From positions 2,852,001 through 2,916,000 of the forward strand of contig CAVRXO010000006.1 in the NCBI GenBank assembly GCA_963725185.1: a stretch of 64,000 bases of DNA, in the 5' to 3' direction. Below the pieces are notes generated by a model. The model saw nothing but the letters and a program-made list of their open reading frames with translations, was not told the origin of the DNA and ran no database searches. The first letter of the stretch is position 1, and each line of letters starts with the position of its first letter. The position numbers were made by a program, and so were the translations under genes. The DNA comes from VAZQ01 sp963725185. Lineage in GTDB: Bacteria; Pseudomonadota; Alphaproteobacteria; Rhizobiales; Xanthobacteraceae. Shown here piece after piece: positions 27,473 to 36,887 of the stretch.

Positions 27473-28483
27473 TCATGCATCGCGCCGGACCGACACCTCT
27501 TTGGTGCCGCCGGGCGAGACGTAGGGGCGAAATGTCGTCTTCTCGGTCCCGCAGTCCGGACAACGCCATGATGCCGGCAAGGTAGCGAACGGAGTGCCGG
27601 GCCCGATCGCCTGCTGCGGCAGACCGAGGATTTCCTCGTAAATGAAGTAGCAGCCGCGGCAGATGAATCGGCGGGAGTCGCCGCTCAGCGCGCGTTCCGC
27701 CGCGCCGTGTGCATGGTGTGCTAAATCGGAGTGCGGCACGGCGACCGTATCGCCGACGGTGAGTTGTCCGCCCTCGCGCGTCATTAGATAAATGCCCAGA
27801 TCCTTGTGCCCGAAGGCAGCGCGCAACGAGCCCGGGATATCGAGGTCACGCCGTCCGGTCGCCGGATTGACGTTGGTCGCACCGCATCGCCCGTTGCGGC
27901 GGCTGACCCGGCAAAGCGCGTCGCCGAGACGTAAGTCGCGCCCGACCCAGTCGAATTCCTCCCAGGGGCGCGCACCATCGATGTAGATATTGGCGCGAAA
28001 CCGCAGCGGATCGATCTCAAAGCCCCATTGCTCTTCCAGGCTGCGCACGGTGGCGAGATTGATCAGCGAGATCACATTGTCGGGCTTGTCCATGAAATGC
28101 CCGTCCTGCGCCCGTACCAGCGTGGGCGCCCCAGGCAGCGCGGGTACCAGCCGATGGAAGAATTCTTCAACTTCGCCGCGCTGGACCTCGTCCCCGAGGT
28201 CGGCCGCCAGGACTTGCTGATTGCCGTTCATGATGGTCAGCTCGAGCGTGTCGACGTCGAGGCGCGTCTTCACCTGCGCCAGGGTCTCGTCGAGCATGAG
28301 CATGACGAACAGCGCTTTTTTGGCCCAACGTGGCGCGTTGCGATCAATCGGCGCGCTGGGTCGCGCCAATGCGAAAATGCGATCGTGCGGGAACGGCTTC
28401 TTGGCCTCCAGCAAGACGGTCGAAAGCGGCTGCGCGCTCAGCCCCTTGATCGGGTAGCGATAGATATGACGGACCACGGGCAT
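27473..28483 (-). CDS. MOSC domain protein with C-terminal rubredoxin domain
   Basis: 336 aa from the ATG at 28483. Residues 1 to about 260 form MOSC N-terminal beta-barrel and MOSC domains (MPVVRHIYRYPIKGLSAQPL; RFRANIYIDGARPWEEFDW; RCGATNVNPATG with the conserved Cys). Residues about 280-325 are a complete rubredoxin: CRGCYFIYEE, then PGTPFATLP, WRCPDCGTEK. MOSC proteins bind a molybdenum-cofactor sulfur and some reduce N-hydroxylated compounds; the rubredoxin could supply electrons. The frame is open upstream through the MocR gene's 3' end, so a fusion cannot be fully excluded. Confidence 0.88.
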   Translation of the reverse strand: MPVVRHIYRYPIKGLSAQPLSTVLLEAKKPFPHDRIFALARPSAPIDRNAPRWAKKALFVMLMLDETLAQVKTRLDVDTLELTIMNGNQQVLAADLGDEVQRGEVEEFFHRLVPALPGAPTLVRAQDGHFMDKPDNVISLINLATVRSLEEQWGFEIDPLRFRANIYIDGARPWEEFDWVGRDLRLGDALCRVSRRNGRCGATNVNPATGRRDLDIPGSLRAAFGHKDLGIYLMTREGGQLTVGDTVAVPHSDLAHHAHGAAERALSGDSRRFICRGCYFIYEEILGLPQQAIGPGTPFATLPASWRCPDCGTEKTTFRPYVSPGGTKEVSVRRDA

Positions 28484-28545
28484 CGGGCTGCCATCCTCTC
28501 GCGTGTTGCTCCCGACCGATCTTGCCCGACGTCGTGCGGCGCCAC

Positions 28546-30122
28546 CTAGAGCCGGTTGCTGAAGATTTCTTGAATCCAGATGTGCGGATGCGCGCGCCGG
28601 CGGCGGCACCTCGCAGGCGAACAACCGATTGACGTCGGCGTGGGGATCATCGATCGCCTCATCGATCGCATCGGACAGCCGCGCAATGCCCTGTTCGATC
28701 TGATTTGGGGTTAGCGATGCATAACCGAGAATGATCCCGCGCCACGTCAGGTTTGAGGAGCGCGAACTCATGGACGCCGCCCGACGCCAACGGATAAACG
28801 CCGACGCGAGCCCGGCGCGCCACCAGCTCCACGATCGCCGCATCCGGCACGCCGGCCGGCAAGCGCCACAACAAATGCAGGCCGCCGCAATGCCCGCTCA
28901 CCTCGACCTGGCCGAAGTGTCGTTGGAGCGAACCCAAGAGGGCGTCACGGCTCTCCTTGTAGCGCGCCCGGATACGCATCAAATGGGCGTCATAGCTGCC
29001 ACAGCGGATCATCTCCGCGAGCGTCGCCTGGTCCAGCCAGGCGTTGCCGTTGTTGAGCAGGGTCTTGAGGGTACGCGTCGCGGCGGCGAGCGGCGGCGGC
29101 ACCACCATGTAGCCGAGCCGCAAACCCGCGCCAAGCGATTTGGAGAAGGTGCCGAGATAGATCGTGCAATCCGGGGCCATTGCAGCCACCGCGGGCAGCG
29201 GGGAGCCCTCGTAGCGGAAATCGCCGTCGTAATCGTCTTCAACTATATAACAACCTTGGCTTCGCGCCCACGCGACGATTTCATGCCGGCGCGCCGGCGC
29301 AAGCGTGTGGCCGGTCGGATACTGATGCGACGGCGTCACGTAAAGGAGCGAAGTCGGGCGTTGCGGCAGCTCGTCGGCGACCAGTCCCGATTCGTCGACC
29401 GGCACGTTCACAATATCCGCGCCGGTCGCTTCAAACGCGAACGCGGCCCCCTGATAGCAGGGCTCTTCGAGGGCGCCAAGCCGCCCAGGCCCGAGGAACA
29501 AGCGTGCAACGATGCTGAGGCCTTCTTGAATTCCCCCGACGATCAAAATTCGGCTTGGATCAGCGACGATGCCACGTACGGCGCCGAGATGAGCGGCGAT
29601 CGCGGAGCGCAACACGATCAGCCCAGCCGGATCGCTGTATTGCGACAGCCCGACGGCGCCGCCATGCGACAAGACGCTTTGCAAGATGCGGCGCCATGTC
29701 TTGATCGGGAACAGCCCGGCGTTCGGCCGGCCTGGAAAGAAATCGAACGATAGACGAGCGCGGTTCTGATGCACGAGATTTTGCGCGCGCGCATCGCGCA
29801 ATGGCAAAGGCATCTGCACTGCCAGATCGTCGGCCTGTGCAATGTCGTTCGACGGCGAATGCACGGAACCTTCGGGTGGCCGCATCGCGACGAACATGCC
29901 GGATGCCGGCCGCGATTCGATCTGGCCCTCGATCGATAATTCTTCGTAAGCGCGCACCACGGTGTTGCGAGAAACGTCGAGCTGCTCCGCCAATCGGCGT
30001 GACGATGGCAATTTTGCGCCCGGCGCGATCAGCGTACGACGAATGGCTTCGCGTAATTGCTCGACCAACTGGTTGGTGAGCGAGTTGGGGCGGGAGCGAT
30101 CGAGAAGAACCGGGATCTGCAT
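28546..30122 (-). CDS. MocR-type GntR/aminotransferase regulator, frameshifted near the 3' end
   Basis: About 525 aa. An N-terminal winged helix (about 10-75; KLPSSRRLAEQLDVSRNTVV) is fused to a fold-type I aminotransferase domain. That domain has the PLP lysine in YLGTFSKSLGAGLRLGY and VEDDYDGDFRYEGSPLP before it. The original frame stops at 28659, but the family C-terminus (LTWRGIILGYASLTPNQIEQ) continues in the next frame after an extra A in AAA at 28752-28754. A second +1 near 28600 would lead to the TAG at 28546 (ending IWIQEIFSNRL). Divergent from the urea/amide-binding protein gene, which it may control. Confidence 0.83.
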
Positions 30123-30580
30123 ATGCGTCGTCGCAAGTCGTCGTCCAACCAGTCGGCACTTTGCCGAGATGCGAACGCCCGGCGGAGCATGCTCCACATC
30201 CGCAAGTTCACCTTCACTTTAGGCGCGCAAATCGCTTTCGCCAAGCACGCCGCGATCTACTCCAGCCAATTGTCCGCATCGATGTAAACTGGCTCCTCAA
30301 AAGCGAAAGCAGCTGGACCCATGACTGCCGGCGGCTCGCGATTGCTGCCCAGCCGCGCGCCAAACTGCGATCAAACGCGAGAAAATAGGCCATATTCTGG
30401 GCATTCGCCGGCGTAACGGGGGGCGTCACCGCCGGTGGGCTGGCCCCATTCCATTTTCGAATTGTGGCTCTCGGCGGAGTCGCCATCTTCGTGCACGCTT
30501 GGTCATGTCGGGAGCAACCTGGGGGAGCCGCGCATGCCGCCGCAGCTCTTGCCTCGCACCACGTCACCAAAGGAGATTCC
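30123..30580. other. Divergent intergenic region between MocR and UrtA-like genes
   Basis: This 458-base region must hold both promoters. I see no RNA gene and no clear sigma-54 site. A good Shine-Dalgarno (AAGGAG) lies at 30570 just before the UrtA-like start. No MocR operator could be defined by eye. Confidence 0.5.
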
Positions 30581-31867
30581 ATGAATACCGCGCGACGTTC
30601 CTGGCTCTATGCCATCGCCGCTTCCATTGCCGTACTCGGCGGGGGAGGGCAAAACGTATATGCTGAAGACACCATCAAGATCGGTATTCTGCATTCGTTG
30701 TCGGGCACGATGGCGATCAGCGAGTCGATCCTGAAGGATCTCATGCTGATGCAGGTCGCGGATCAGAACGCCAAGGGCGGATTGCTCGGCAAGAAGATCG
30801 AGCCGGTGGTGGTCGATCCGGCATCGGACTGGCCGCTGTTCGCCGAGAAGGCGCGCGAGCTGCTGAGCAAAGACAAGGTCGCGGCCGTGTTCGGGTGCTG
30901 GACCTCGGTATCGCGCAAGTCGGTCCTGCCGGTGTTCGAGGAATTGAACGGCCTGCTATTCTATCCGCTGGAATACGAAGGCGAGGAATCGTCCTACAAC
31001 ATCTTCTATGGCAGCTCGGTGCCGGACAACAAGGCGATCCCGGCGGTTGAATATCTGATGAGCAAGGACGGAGGCGGCGTCACGCGCTTTGTGCTCGAGG
31101 GCACTGACTATGTCTATCCTCGCACCAGCAATAAGATTATCCGGGCCTTCCTCGAATCCAAAGGCGTCAAGGACGAGGATATCCGCGAGAACTATACGCC
31201 GTTCGGGTTCACCGATTGGCAGACCGAAGTCGCCGAGATAAAGAAGTTCGGCTCCTCCGGCAAGAAGACGGCCGTCATCTCCACCGTGAACGGCGACGCC
31301 AACGTTCCGTTCTACAAGGAGCTGGGCAATCAGGGCGTCAAAGCGACCGCCATCCCGGTGATCGCGTTTTCAGTCGGCGAGGAGGAGCTCGCCGGCGTCG
31401 ATACCAAGCCGCTGGTCGGGCATCTCGCGGCGTGGAGCTACTTCGAGTCGGTCAACACGCCTGAGAACAAGGCCTTTATCGAGAAGTGGCGCGCCTACAC
31501 CAAGGATCCGAAAAGGGTGACCAATGACCCGATGGAGTCCGCCTACATCCTGTTCCACATGTGGGTTCAGGCGGTCCAGCAGGCGGGCACGACCGACGTT
31601 GATGCGGTGCGCCAAGCCATGATCGGACAGAAGGTGAAGTCGCCGTCGGGATTCGAGGTCACCATGGGCAGCAACCACCACATGGCGAAGCCGGTGATGA
31701 TCGGTGAGGTCCGGGCCGACGGCCAGTTCAACATCGTCTACAAGACCAAGGCGCTGCCGCCGAAAGCCTGGAGCCCCTATGTGGAGGCGAACAAGGGCAA
31801 GGTTGCCGATTGGACTTGGCCGTGGGTCTGCGGCGGGTGCACCGCGCCAAAGTACGTGACCAACTGA
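30581..31867 (+). CDS. Urea/short-chain amide ABC transporter substrate-binding protein (UrtA-like)
   Basis: 428 aa from the ATG at 30581, with a signal peptide (about residues 1-28, ending VYAED). It matches the UrtA/FmdD/AmiC branch of periplasmic binding proteins: KIGILHSLSGTMAISE at the start of the mature protein, GCWTSVSRKSVLPVFEELNG, FYPLEYEGEESSYNIFY and GHLAAWSYFESVNTPEN. No permease or ATPase genes follow, so it is an orphan binding protein and may be a sensor or share a transporter elsewhere. A ferredoxin gene lies 121 bases downstream. Confidence 0.92.
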   Translation: MNTARRSWLYAIAASIAVLGGGGQNVYAEDTIKIGILHSLSGTMAISESILKDLMLMQVADQNAKGGLLGKKIEPVVVDPASDWPLFAEKARELLSKDKVAAVFGCWTSVSRKSVLPVFEELNGLLFYPLEYEGEESSYNIFYGSSVPDNKAIPAVEYLMSKDGGGVTRFVLEGTDYVYPRTSNKIIRAFLESKGVKDEDIRENYTPFGFTDWQTEVAEIKKFGSSGKKTAVISTVNGDANVPFYKELGNQGVKATAIPVIAFSVGEEELAGVDTKPLVGHLAAWSYFESVNTPENKAFIEKWRAYTKDPKRVTNDPMESAYILFHMWVQAVQQAGTTDVDAVRQAMIGQKVKSPSGFEVTMGSNHHMAKPVMIGEVRADGQFNIVYKTKALPPKAWSPYVEANKGKVADWTWPWVCGGCTAPKYVTN

Positions 31868-31988
31868 TCTCTCGTATCACTTCGGCCACGTCGAGCCGCG
31901 CGTTCGGTGTCTCGGTGACGGTGAGCGGTACGCTCGCCGTCACCGGAGCGGTGGGCGAGTGCTGGCTGCCAGGTTTCGGAGAAACGCG

Positions 31989-32315
31989 ATGATGGCCAAG
32001 GTAACCTTCGTTTGCCCTGCCGGGCATCGTCGGGAGATTGCTGCGCCGCTCGGCATGAATCTGATGAAAATCGCTATCACCAATGGAATCGATGAGATTT
32101 TGGCCGAATGCGGCGGCTCGGCAGTTTGCGGCACCTGTCACGTCTACGTCGAGACGCCAATGCTCGCTTTGCTGCCGCCGATGATGCAAGCCGAAGACGA
32201 TATGCTCGCGGCCACCGCAAGCGAACGGCGGCCCAACAGCCGGTTGTGCTGTCAGCTCGTCATAACGGAGGAACTTGACGGGCTGGTCCTCCATCTTCCG
32301 CCAAGCCAAGCGTGA
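31989..32315 (+). CDS. [2Fe-2S] ferredoxin
   Basis: 108 aa (starts MMAKVTFVCPAGH; the second ATG at 31992 is an alternative). The cluster ligands are in CGGSAVCGTCHVYV (C-X5-C-X2-C) with the fourth Cys in SRLCCQLVI, the adrenodoxin/ISC-type arrangement. It is a soluble electron carrier. Its neighbours, a UrtA-like binding protein and a MOSC-rubredoxin, suggest an electron-transfer role in the same accessory locus, but no partner oxidoreductase is adjacent. Confidence 0.93.
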   Translation: MMAKVTFVCPAGHRREIAAPLGMNLMKIAITNGIDEILAECGGSAVCGTCHVYVETPMLALLPPMMQAEDDMLAATASERRPNSRLCCQLVITEELDGLVLHLPPSQA

Positions 32316-32621
32316 AATATGGACTACACGGTCCCGCTTTTCCCTGCCAACGCAACGCCGCGGCAACGGCAAATCGCCTGAATTCCAGCAGCGGCAATAT
32401 CTGCGGCTCTCCTATCAGCGGCGGCGCGGTCGGCAACGCGCTGCCCGATTCGATAAGAGCCCCGAGGGCACCTCGCCGTGACGTCGTGTCCGTGACCAAC
32501 CCGTGCTTGACCGGTTGATGGCAGATCGTGTCCGGACTGGTGTCGGTCGCACTTGAAAGGCCGCGCCATAGGCAACGGCCTCAACGTTTTATCCGCCTTC
32601 ACATCGACGGAAGACCTCAGC
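32316..32621. other. Gap without a recognisable gene
   Basis: The 306 bases between the ferredoxin stop and the convergent hypothetical gene contain only short overlapping frames that do not look protein-like. The base composition is slightly lower in GC than the flanks. I see no repeat or RNA gene. Confidence 0.5.
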
Positions 32622-33032
32622 CTATATATACGCGACGCGTTTTTGGGCTTCCGTCTCAGCCGCAGTTGCGGGCCGCGCCGGAAGTTGAAGTACCGTTGCC
32701 TCCTGGCCTTCACTAAGCTCCGTCAGGAGGACCATCTGCCCGTCTGGAAATTCCAGCGCGTCATGGTGCATCCCCGGTCTGTCCTTGTTGACTTGCCGGA
32801 AGATTGACGTCGTGTGACCCAGCGTTACCACCTTCCAGCCGAGCAAGCCGCCTCTTGGAACAGTAATCTCTCTGGAAAACGCAAGCTCGGTGCCGGGAAG
32901 AACGCAAACAGCAACGGTGCAATCTTCGGGGGCTGCGAAGCCTCGTGTGCCAGTACCGAAGTTGCGTGTGGTGAGTTTGTCGCCGACCTTCGCAGGACGC
33001 GACAGGGTGCTTTGCAAGCTATAGTCGCACAT
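32622..33032 (-). CDS. Conserved hypothetical protein
   Basis: 136 aa from the ATG at 33032 (MCDYSLQSTLSRPAKVGD), with GAGGAG about 10 bases upstream. The pattern RPAKVGDKLTTRNFGTGTRG and VAVCVLPGTELAFSREI is known to me from uncharacterised Bradyrhizobium-type proteins. No catalytic motif, signal peptide or membrane helix is visible. The open frame upstream to 33068 is not needed. Confidence 0.75.
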   Translation of the reverse strand: MCDYSLQSTLSRPAKVGDKLTTRNFGTGTRGFAAPEDCTVAVCVLPGTELAFSREITVPRGGLLGWKVVTLGHTTSIFRQVNKDRPGMHHDALEFPDGQMVLLTELSEGQEATVLQLPARPATAAETEAQKRVAYI

Positions 33033-33248
33033 GTCCAGGAACTCCTCTGTTGAGGCCCCGGCAAGCAAGAAAGACTATCACAACGTACTGCTTCAACCAG
33101 CCGCCGCTACATTAAATTTTTAGCGGGGGCGTGGCCCCTGCCGTCACCACCGCGCTTTATCCTCGCCCAGAGTGCACACTATAGGTGCTCGACAAGCGTG
33201 CTGTTCAAGCTACAGTTCCCGAAGCACAAAATATGCTCGCCGAGGCCC

Positions 33249-33437
33249 ATGCCACAAGTTATTTGCCCCCGCTGTGAGGGTGCAAAGGAAGTTATGTGCC
33301 CGAATTGCAAAGGCCTCGGCGAGCGTTTCGGCTTGCTGTGCGAGCGATGCATCGGCCGATGTGAAATCATCTGTCCGCGATGCAAGGGCAAAGGCATCGT
33401 TCCAAAGCGCTATAAGGTCCCCAAGCAATCACCGTAA
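33249..33437 (+). CDS. Small DnaJ-type zinc-finger protein
   Basis: 62 aa if the ATG at 33249 is used (MPQVICPRCEG); an upstream start at 33198 would add 17 residues. Four CXXC pairs (CPRC, CPNC, CERC, CPRC), several followed by xG as in the CXXCXGXG repeats of the DnaJ cysteine-rich domain, are packed into about 45 residues. Such stand-alone zinc domains can act as thiol chaperones or protein-binding modules. No J domain is nearby. Confidence 0.7.
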   Translation: MPQVICPRCEGAKEVMCPNCKGLGERFGLLCERCIGRCEIICPRCKGKGIVPKRYKVPKQSP

Positions 33438-33639
33438 CCAACCCCCGCGAGCGGCTCAAGCCAGCTCTGCAAGGCCTCCCCCTCCAAATCGGTTACGTAG
33501 ATTTAATGTGCTCCGGACCGCAGCGCCCCGGCGCCCGTCTGAGGCGGCCAAAAAGAAGTAACGCCAAAGCACAAACTTAGGACACGGTGAGCAAAATTAG
33601 GACAGCGTGCAAGCGGGCCACCGGGCCCATACTGCGCGA

Positions 33640-33876
33640 ATGCCCGACCAAGCAAGAGCTGTCTTGGTTCTGAATTGCCCGAGATGCGGCCGAAGCGGAG
33701 AGGCGGCAATTTCGGAGGATGTTAGTCCGCCTGCGGAGCATCCTGAGATTGTGGTGCACACGATCTCTCCCGAATTTAAGGTCATTAAGCCATCCATCTA
33801 TTGGAACCGAATTATGATTCGTTGCGCGTGCGAAGAGGTGTTTAGTGTCATTCGGCGTCCGAGATCCGCGCCGTGA
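33640..33876 (+). CDS. Small zinc-ribbon-like hypothetical protein
   Basis: About 78 aa from the ATG at 33640 (MPDQARAVLVLNCPRCGRSG); an upstream start at 33607 is possible. One CPRC knuckle near residue 13 and a CAC near residue 65 could form a zinc ribbon. Similar short proteins are scattered through Bradyrhizobium-like genomes without known function. It converges with the GGDEF-EAL gene. Confidence 0.6.
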   Translation: MPDQARAVLVLNCPRCGRSGEAAISEDVSPPAEHPEIVVHTISPEFKVIKPSIYWNRIMIRCACEEVFSVIRRPRSAP

Positions 33877-33922
33877 AATTCGCGTTCAAGCGATCGTGTC
33901 ACGCAGGCTGGAGGGATCAATC

Positions 33923-36403
33923 CTACGCCGCCTGCTGCGCCTCCTTGGCGAGAAATTTCAGGATCTCCGCCTGCGGCTGCGCCTTGCTGAACAGATAGCC
34001 CTGGCCTTCGTGGCAGCCCGCCGCCTGCAGGCAGGCGAGTTCCGCGTCGGTCTCGACGCCCTCCGCCGTGATGGTGATACCGAGGTTCGATCCGAGCGAG
34101 AGGATCGCGCCCACGATCGCCTGCCCTTCCGCGTTGGACCCGAGATCGTGCACGAACGAGCGGTCGATCTTGATCTTGTCAAATGGAAAGCTGCGCAAAT
34201 AGCTCAGTGACGAGTAACCCGTGCCAAAATCGTCCATCGAGATGCCGACGCCGAGCGCGCGGAGCGCGTGCAAGGTCGCGAGCACGTAATCGGCCTTCTC
34301 CAACAACAGGGTCTCGGTGATCTCGAGCTCAAGGCGCTTGGGCGAGAGGCCCGTCTGCTCAAGCGCCTGCTTCACTGCCACGAACAGGTTGCCGGTGCGG
34401 AACTGCACGGGAGAGAGATTGACCGCGACCTTGACGTGCTCCGGCCATTTGCACGCATCGGAGCAGGCCTGTGTAAGCACATGGGCGCCAAGCGACACGA
34501 TGAGACCGGTTTCCTCGGCGATCGGAATGAATTCCGACGGCGGGACGAAACCTCGCTCGGGATGCGGCCAGCGCAACAGCGCTTCGAGAGCCGAAACCTT
34601 TCCGCTCTCAAGCTGGACAAGGGGCTGATAGTGTACCTCGAGCGCGCCGGCGAGCATCGCCTTGCGCAAATCCATCTCCAGCCGTCGGCGCGTCTGCGCG
34701 CGGGCGTCCATCTCGGCCTCGAAGAAGCGGAATGTTCCCTTGCCGTCGGCCTTTGCGCGGTAGAGCGCCAGGTCCGCGTTCTTCAAAACACGATCCGCGT
34801 CGTCGCCATCGCCTGGCGCGAGTGCGATTCCCACGCTAGCGCCGATCAATACTTGGTGCCCCATGACGTCGAACGGCTCGCCGATCTCGGCGAGGAATCT
34901 GCGGGCAAGTGCGACGACCTCCGCCGGTTCGGCGATGTTGGCCTGCAGAATGGCAAATTCGTCGCCGCCGAGACGCGCCGCAGTGTCTTCATCGCGTATC
35001 ATACCCCGGATGCGCTCCGCAATGCGCTGCAGCAGATGGTCGCCGCAGGGGTGCCCGAGCGTGTCATTGACCGATTTGAAATTGTCCAGGTCGATGCAAA
35101 GCATGGCAACGCCCTTGCCGGTACGACGAAGGCGGGCAAGCGCTTCCTCCATACGCAGCCGCAGGAGCACTCGGTTCGGCAACCCGGTCAGGCCATCGTG
35201 GTGCGCCATGTGGGCGACGTGCGCCTCCGCACGTTTGCGCTCCGTGATGTCGATGGCAGCGACCAGCCCAGCTGACGTTTTTTCGTGCACGAGCGCACGC
35301 GCGAAGATCGCAACGTCGATCCGGCTTCCGTCGGCCTTGAGGTGCTGCCATGTTCGTCCGATCTGCTGCTCGGATAGCACGCCACCCACGCTCTCCAGCT
35401 GTTCGTAGGAATCGCAGTCGTGTATGTGGCGCAGGCTCATGGAGAGGAACTGCGCCCGGGTGTAGCCGTAGTGCTGCACCGCGGCGTCATTGACCCCCAG
35501 AATCCGTTGGCTCTCGCGGCTGTAGACAAGCATCGGTACCGGATTTCCGTCGAACAGCAGTCGAAACGAGGATTCGCGCTGCTTCATCTCGGTGATATCG
35601 ACACGCAGGCCGATGATGCCGCCGTCGCTGGTGCGGCGTTCCTCGATCAGGATGCAGCGGCCGTCCGCCAGGGTCTGCTCATGGCGGCCACGGGGGTTGC
35701 GGAGCTTGGCGAGACGCTCGGCGATCCATTCCTCCTCGCGACCGGCGGCCTCGGGATAGTCCCCGCGCGCGACGCCGATGCGCAACGTGTCCTGCAGGCG
35801 TGCGCCCGGCTTGAACAAGTCGGCGCTGCGTTTGTAGATGTCGGTGTACTGCTGATTCCAGAGAATATAGCGGCCGTCGGCGTCGAGAAATACGAGGCCG
35901 TTGGGAAGGATGTCGATGGCATCGCGCAAGCGGGCGTGCGCCTGGTGGGCCTCCTCCGAGACTCGGCGGCGCTCGGTGATGTCCTCGTGGGTAACAACCC
36001 ATCCACCGTCAGGCAGCGGTTGATGGACCATCTCGATGCAGCGGCCGTCGGCCAGCTCGGTGACGAGCACCAGGGTCTTTTCTTGCGAGTTGTGCTCCAG
36101 AATATTGCGACAGTATTCCTCGGGATCGTCTTGAAGGAGACCGGCGGCTTGCCGGTGACCGATCAGCTCACGCAGCGTGCATCCCGGCCTCACCACATCC
36201 GCAGACAAATTGTACATCTGCAGATAACGCTGGTTGAAGACCACCAGACGCTGGGACGAGTTGAACATGCACACGCCCTGCGAGATGTTGTTGAGGACGA
36301 TGTCGAGCTGATGCTCTTGCTTCGCAACCACGCGGCTGAAAAACGTCTTGAGCGAGCGCAACGGTGCCGCCAACGCCTTTGAATGACGCTTGGTCTTGCT
36401 CAT
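33923..36403 (-). CDS. PAS-PAS-PAS-GGDEF-EAL c-di-GMP signalling protein
   Basis: 826 aa, no membrane helices. Three PAS domains lie at about 30-145 (NISQGVCMFNSSQRLVVFNQ), 155-275 (DILPNGLVFLDADGRYILWN) and 280-390. The GGDEF domain (about 400-560) has an intact GGDEF at 479-483 and an RxxD inhibitory site (R470-D473) five residues before it. The EAL domain (about 580-820) has EALLRW at 607-612 and DDFGTGYSSLSYL. Both synthesis and breakdown of c-di-GMP are possible. Signal unknown; the first two PAS are of the PAS-7 type common in rhizobia. Confidence 0.95.
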   Translation of the reverse strand: MSKTKRHSKALAAPLRSLKTFFSRVVAKQEHQLDIVLNNISQGVCMFNSSQRLVVFNQRYLQMYNLSADVVRPGCTLRELIGHRQAAGLLQDDPEEYCRNILEHNSQEKTLVLVTELADGRCIEMVHQPLPDGGWVVTHEDITERRRVSEEAHQAHARLRDAIDILPNGLVFLDADGRYILWNQQYTDIYKRSADLFKPGARLQDTLRIGVARGDYPEAAGREEEWIAERLAKLRNPRGRHEQTLADGRCILIEERRTSDGGIIGLRVDITEMKQRESSFRLLFDGNPVPMLVYSRESQRILGVNDAAVQHYGYTRAQFLSMSLRHIHDCDSYEQLESVGGVLSEQQIGRTWQHLKADGSRIDVAIFARALVHEKTSAGLVAAIDITERKRAEAHVAHMAHHDGLTGLPNRVLLRLRMEEALARLRRTGKGVAMLCIDLDNFKSVNDTLGHPCGDHLLQRIAERIRGMIRDEDTAARLGGDEFAILQANIAEPAEVVALARRFLAEIGEPFDVMGHQVLIGASVGIALAPGDGDDADRVLKNADLALYRAKADGKGTFRFFEAEMDARAQTRRRLEMDLRKAMLAGALEVHYQPLVQLESGKVSALEALLRWPHPERGFVPPSEFIPIAEETGLIVSLGAHVLTQACSDACKWPEHVKVAVNLSPVQFRTGNLFVAVKQALEQTGLSPKRLELEITETLLLEKADYVLATLHALRALGVGISMDDFGTGYSSLSYLRSFPFDKIKIDRSFVHDLGSNAEGQAIVGAILSLGSNLGITITAEGVETDAELACLQAAGCHEGQGYLFSKAQPQAEILKFLAKEAQQAA

Positions 36404-36887
36404 GGAGTCTCCAGGAATTCAGCCGCATGCGGGGCCCATCATCGTTCCCCTGGCGACGTCATTCTGAACGAGCAGGCTTAAGAAGTAAGTAATGGAGCCT
36501 GATTTGTCCGGGCGCGTTGCCGGTCACGACCCGCGATTGCCGCAATGCGCGTTTCGAGGCCCGCGGATGCTTACCGCGCGATAACAGATATGAGATTTCG
36601 GATTTATTGACCAAAAACTCGGGGGCGGACGCGAGCAGCCGCTGCCGACATGGCAAATCAGCATAAAAAATAGTTCATTGCACAGAAACTCGGCGAGCAG
36701 AGGCCGTCGCATATTCGGGTTTTGCCTGCGCGGCGACCCGAATGAGCATCTTTTTTAGGCGCGACTTCGTCGACTTGGCTGATGTCTCTTCGTGTCGCCA
36801 TGAGACATCGTCCGCGCGAATGGTCAATGTCTGGCCCAAATCTTAAATCCTCGAAGCTCGGGAAGTCGCGCGCGCAGTCGCCTTGGG
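36404..36887. other. Divergent intergenic region upstream of kup
   Basis: 484 bases without a credible gene. The main feature is the hairpin and T-run at 36714-36757, described separately. No riboswitch consensus was recognised, although a potassium transporter gene follows. Confidence 0.5.
36714..36757 (+). terminator. Hairpin followed by T6, in the kup upstream region
   Basis: ATTCGGGT (36714-36721) pairs with ACCCGAAT (36737-36744) over a 15-base loop, and TTTTTT follows at 36752-36757. No gene ends here on the plus strand, so it could be an attenuator in the kup leader or the end of an unannotated small RNA. The 7-base gap between stem and T-run weakens the terminator reading. Confidence 0.35.
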
